Part shown: one piece after another, positions 63,330-64,000 of the stretch
How the letters are laid out: every line of letters starts with the position of its first letter
Numbering within the stretch: the first letter of the stretch is position 1
The notes under the pieces: model-generated
What the model was told of the DNA's origin: nothing
Database searches by the model: none
What the model saw: only the letters and a program-made list of their open reading frames with translations
From: a virus
Virus record (IMG/VR): IMGVR_UViG_3300031673_000022
Span: 1-64,000 of that record
Length of the DNA stretch: 64,000 nucleotides
Strand: one strand, 5' to 3'
Translations under genes and position numbers: made by a program

Positions 63330-63739
63330 CAGACTTCCCCAGGGGCAGGCTGAACAGTCACGCGGTGACCATCATCGCGGAGCAAGCCAACCATGCGATT
63401 CGCGCCTTCTGGGTTCCAGGAATGAACCCAGACATCGGTAGGCGCGGTGTTGCGGTTGCGTAGGAAGTGGCAGAAGTCCACCCCGTCAAGGAAACCACCA
63501 CGCCCTCCCGCGTACCCCGTTGCAGCAGGCGAGCGGGTTGCGACCTCCGGGTCGTAGTCGCCGAGGTCATGGTCGAGGCACAACAGATCGAACGGCCCCT
63601 GTTCGCGGAATTGCGTCACGCCCTCCAAGTACGTCTGGGCGCTGAACCACTCAAACTCCGTTCCGATGTTGCGAGACCGCAGGTAGAGCTTGATGTTGTC
63701 GTGACGCTGCGGGATGTCGTCGAGGATGAAGACGCGCAT
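63329..63739 (-). CDS. Receiver-like protein (cREC type)
   Basis: 136 residues. FILDDIPQRHDN, LLCLDHDLGDYDP and VHSWNPEGANRM follow the cyclic-phosphate-processing receiver (cREC) family pattern of a receiver fold. Possible role in signalling-nucleotide metabolism; not proven. Confidence 0.7.
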   Translation of the reverse strand: MRVFILDDIPQRHDNIKLYLRSRNIGTEFEWFSAQTYLEGVTQFREQGPFDLLCLDHDLGDYDPEVATRSPAATGYAGGRGGFLDGVDFCHFLRNRNTAPTDVWVHSWNPEGANRMVGLLRDDGHRVTVQPAPGEV

Positions 63740-63743
63740 CAGG

Positions 63744-63842
63744 TCAGCCGAACCTTGCTCGCAACCACTGGGTCAGTATCTCTAACACCGGAGCCAGGTT
63801 CGCGAGATCGACATAGTGCTGGACGTGGAACAGGTGATCCAT
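63744..63842 (-). CDS. Possible 32-residue peptide
   Basis: ATG 63842 with GAGG upstream; MDHLFHVQHYVDLANLAP... Sits between coupled genes; too short to be certain. Confidence 0.35.
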   Translation of the reverse strand: MDHLFHVQHYVDLANLAPVLEILTQWLRARFG

Positions 63843-63844
63843 CT

Positions 63845-64000
63845 CTAGTTATCCTCGCGCCACTCGTTCCTGCGCTCCATGAGGGCATCTTCAACCCCCA
63901 TGAGGAACTCGCCTGCCTCCGCTGCCTCTTCGATGACGGCGACGGCGATCACACCGATAGCGTCGTCGTCTGTGCGCTCGATGTCAACACCGTATTGGGC
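63845..64000 (-). CDS. C-terminal part of an unknown gene
   Basis: 51 residues continuing beyond the window's right edge (IGVIAVAVIEEAAEAGEFLMGVEDALM...). Helical, charged. Function unknown. Confidence 0.55.
   Translation of the reverse strand, partial: AQYGVDIERTDDDAIGVIAVAVIEEAAEAGEFLMGVEDALMERRNEWREDN

Overview
The window is a stretch of a large double-stranded DNA tailed bacteriophage genome. It carries a large terminase subunit, a tail-tube-like protein, a phage replication and recombination set (RecA, a gp32-type SSB, DnaG-type primase, Dda/RecD-type helicase, a Cas4/RecB-type nuclease, a RuvC-like resolvase and an endonuclease VII), nucleotide enzymes (ThyX, dNMP kinase), a sigma-70-family factor and two tRNA-like genes. 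Genes are close-packed on both strands with many ATGA, GTGA and TGATG overlaps. The DNA is GC-rich, and the better promoters look like host sigma-70 type. The host cannot be named from this sequence. A lipoprotein next to a membrane-anchored coiled-coil protein would fit a two-membrane host, but only weakly.

Layout. 1-2455 (-): end of an unknown gene, then terminase. 2507-9939 (+): thyX, small membrane and zinc proteins, dNMP kinase, a CDHC-type zinc protein behind a clear promoter, a DHH phosphoesterase and hypotheticals. 9950-20243 (-): holin-like membrane protein, a triple ADP-ribosyltransferase-like (ART-like) protein, a histone-H1-like protein, leader-bearing and virion-type hypotheticals, and RuvC. 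20275-22050: an HTH/zinc protein, two tRNA-like genes with oversized anticodon loops, and a PTH2-type peptidyl-tRNA hydrolase. 22056-43671 (mostly -): structural proteins mixed with very large multidomain proteins carrying ART-like, Nudix, zincin, papain-like, caspase-like and GNAT-like domains. 43769-52096 (-): RecA with an intein in its P-loop, SSB, sigma factor and nuclease. 52112-57261 (+): primase, HU-like protein, tail proteins and possible lysis proteins. 57416-64000 (-): helicase, small coiled-coil, zinc and HTH genes, a GHKL-ATPase/zincin fusion, endonuclease VII and a receiver-like protein.

The most interesting system is the set of effector-like proteins between about 10.4 and 43.7 kb. 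At least eight otherwise unrelated proteins share a short Ala/Arg/Leu-rich helix (core ALRAAA), almost always at the N-terminus. In several it ends in a small-residue/Gly plus hydrophobic-Lys motif (for example AGIVK). The same ending (QAGLIKSS) occurs twice inside the 876-residue triple-ART protein, exactly between ART-like domains. My inference is a cargo-packaging and processing signal, comparable in concept to the T4 capsid-targeting sequence, that loads an arsenal of host-modifying enzymes ('polyvalent'-type proteins) into the virion. This is a hypothesis from sequence patterns only.
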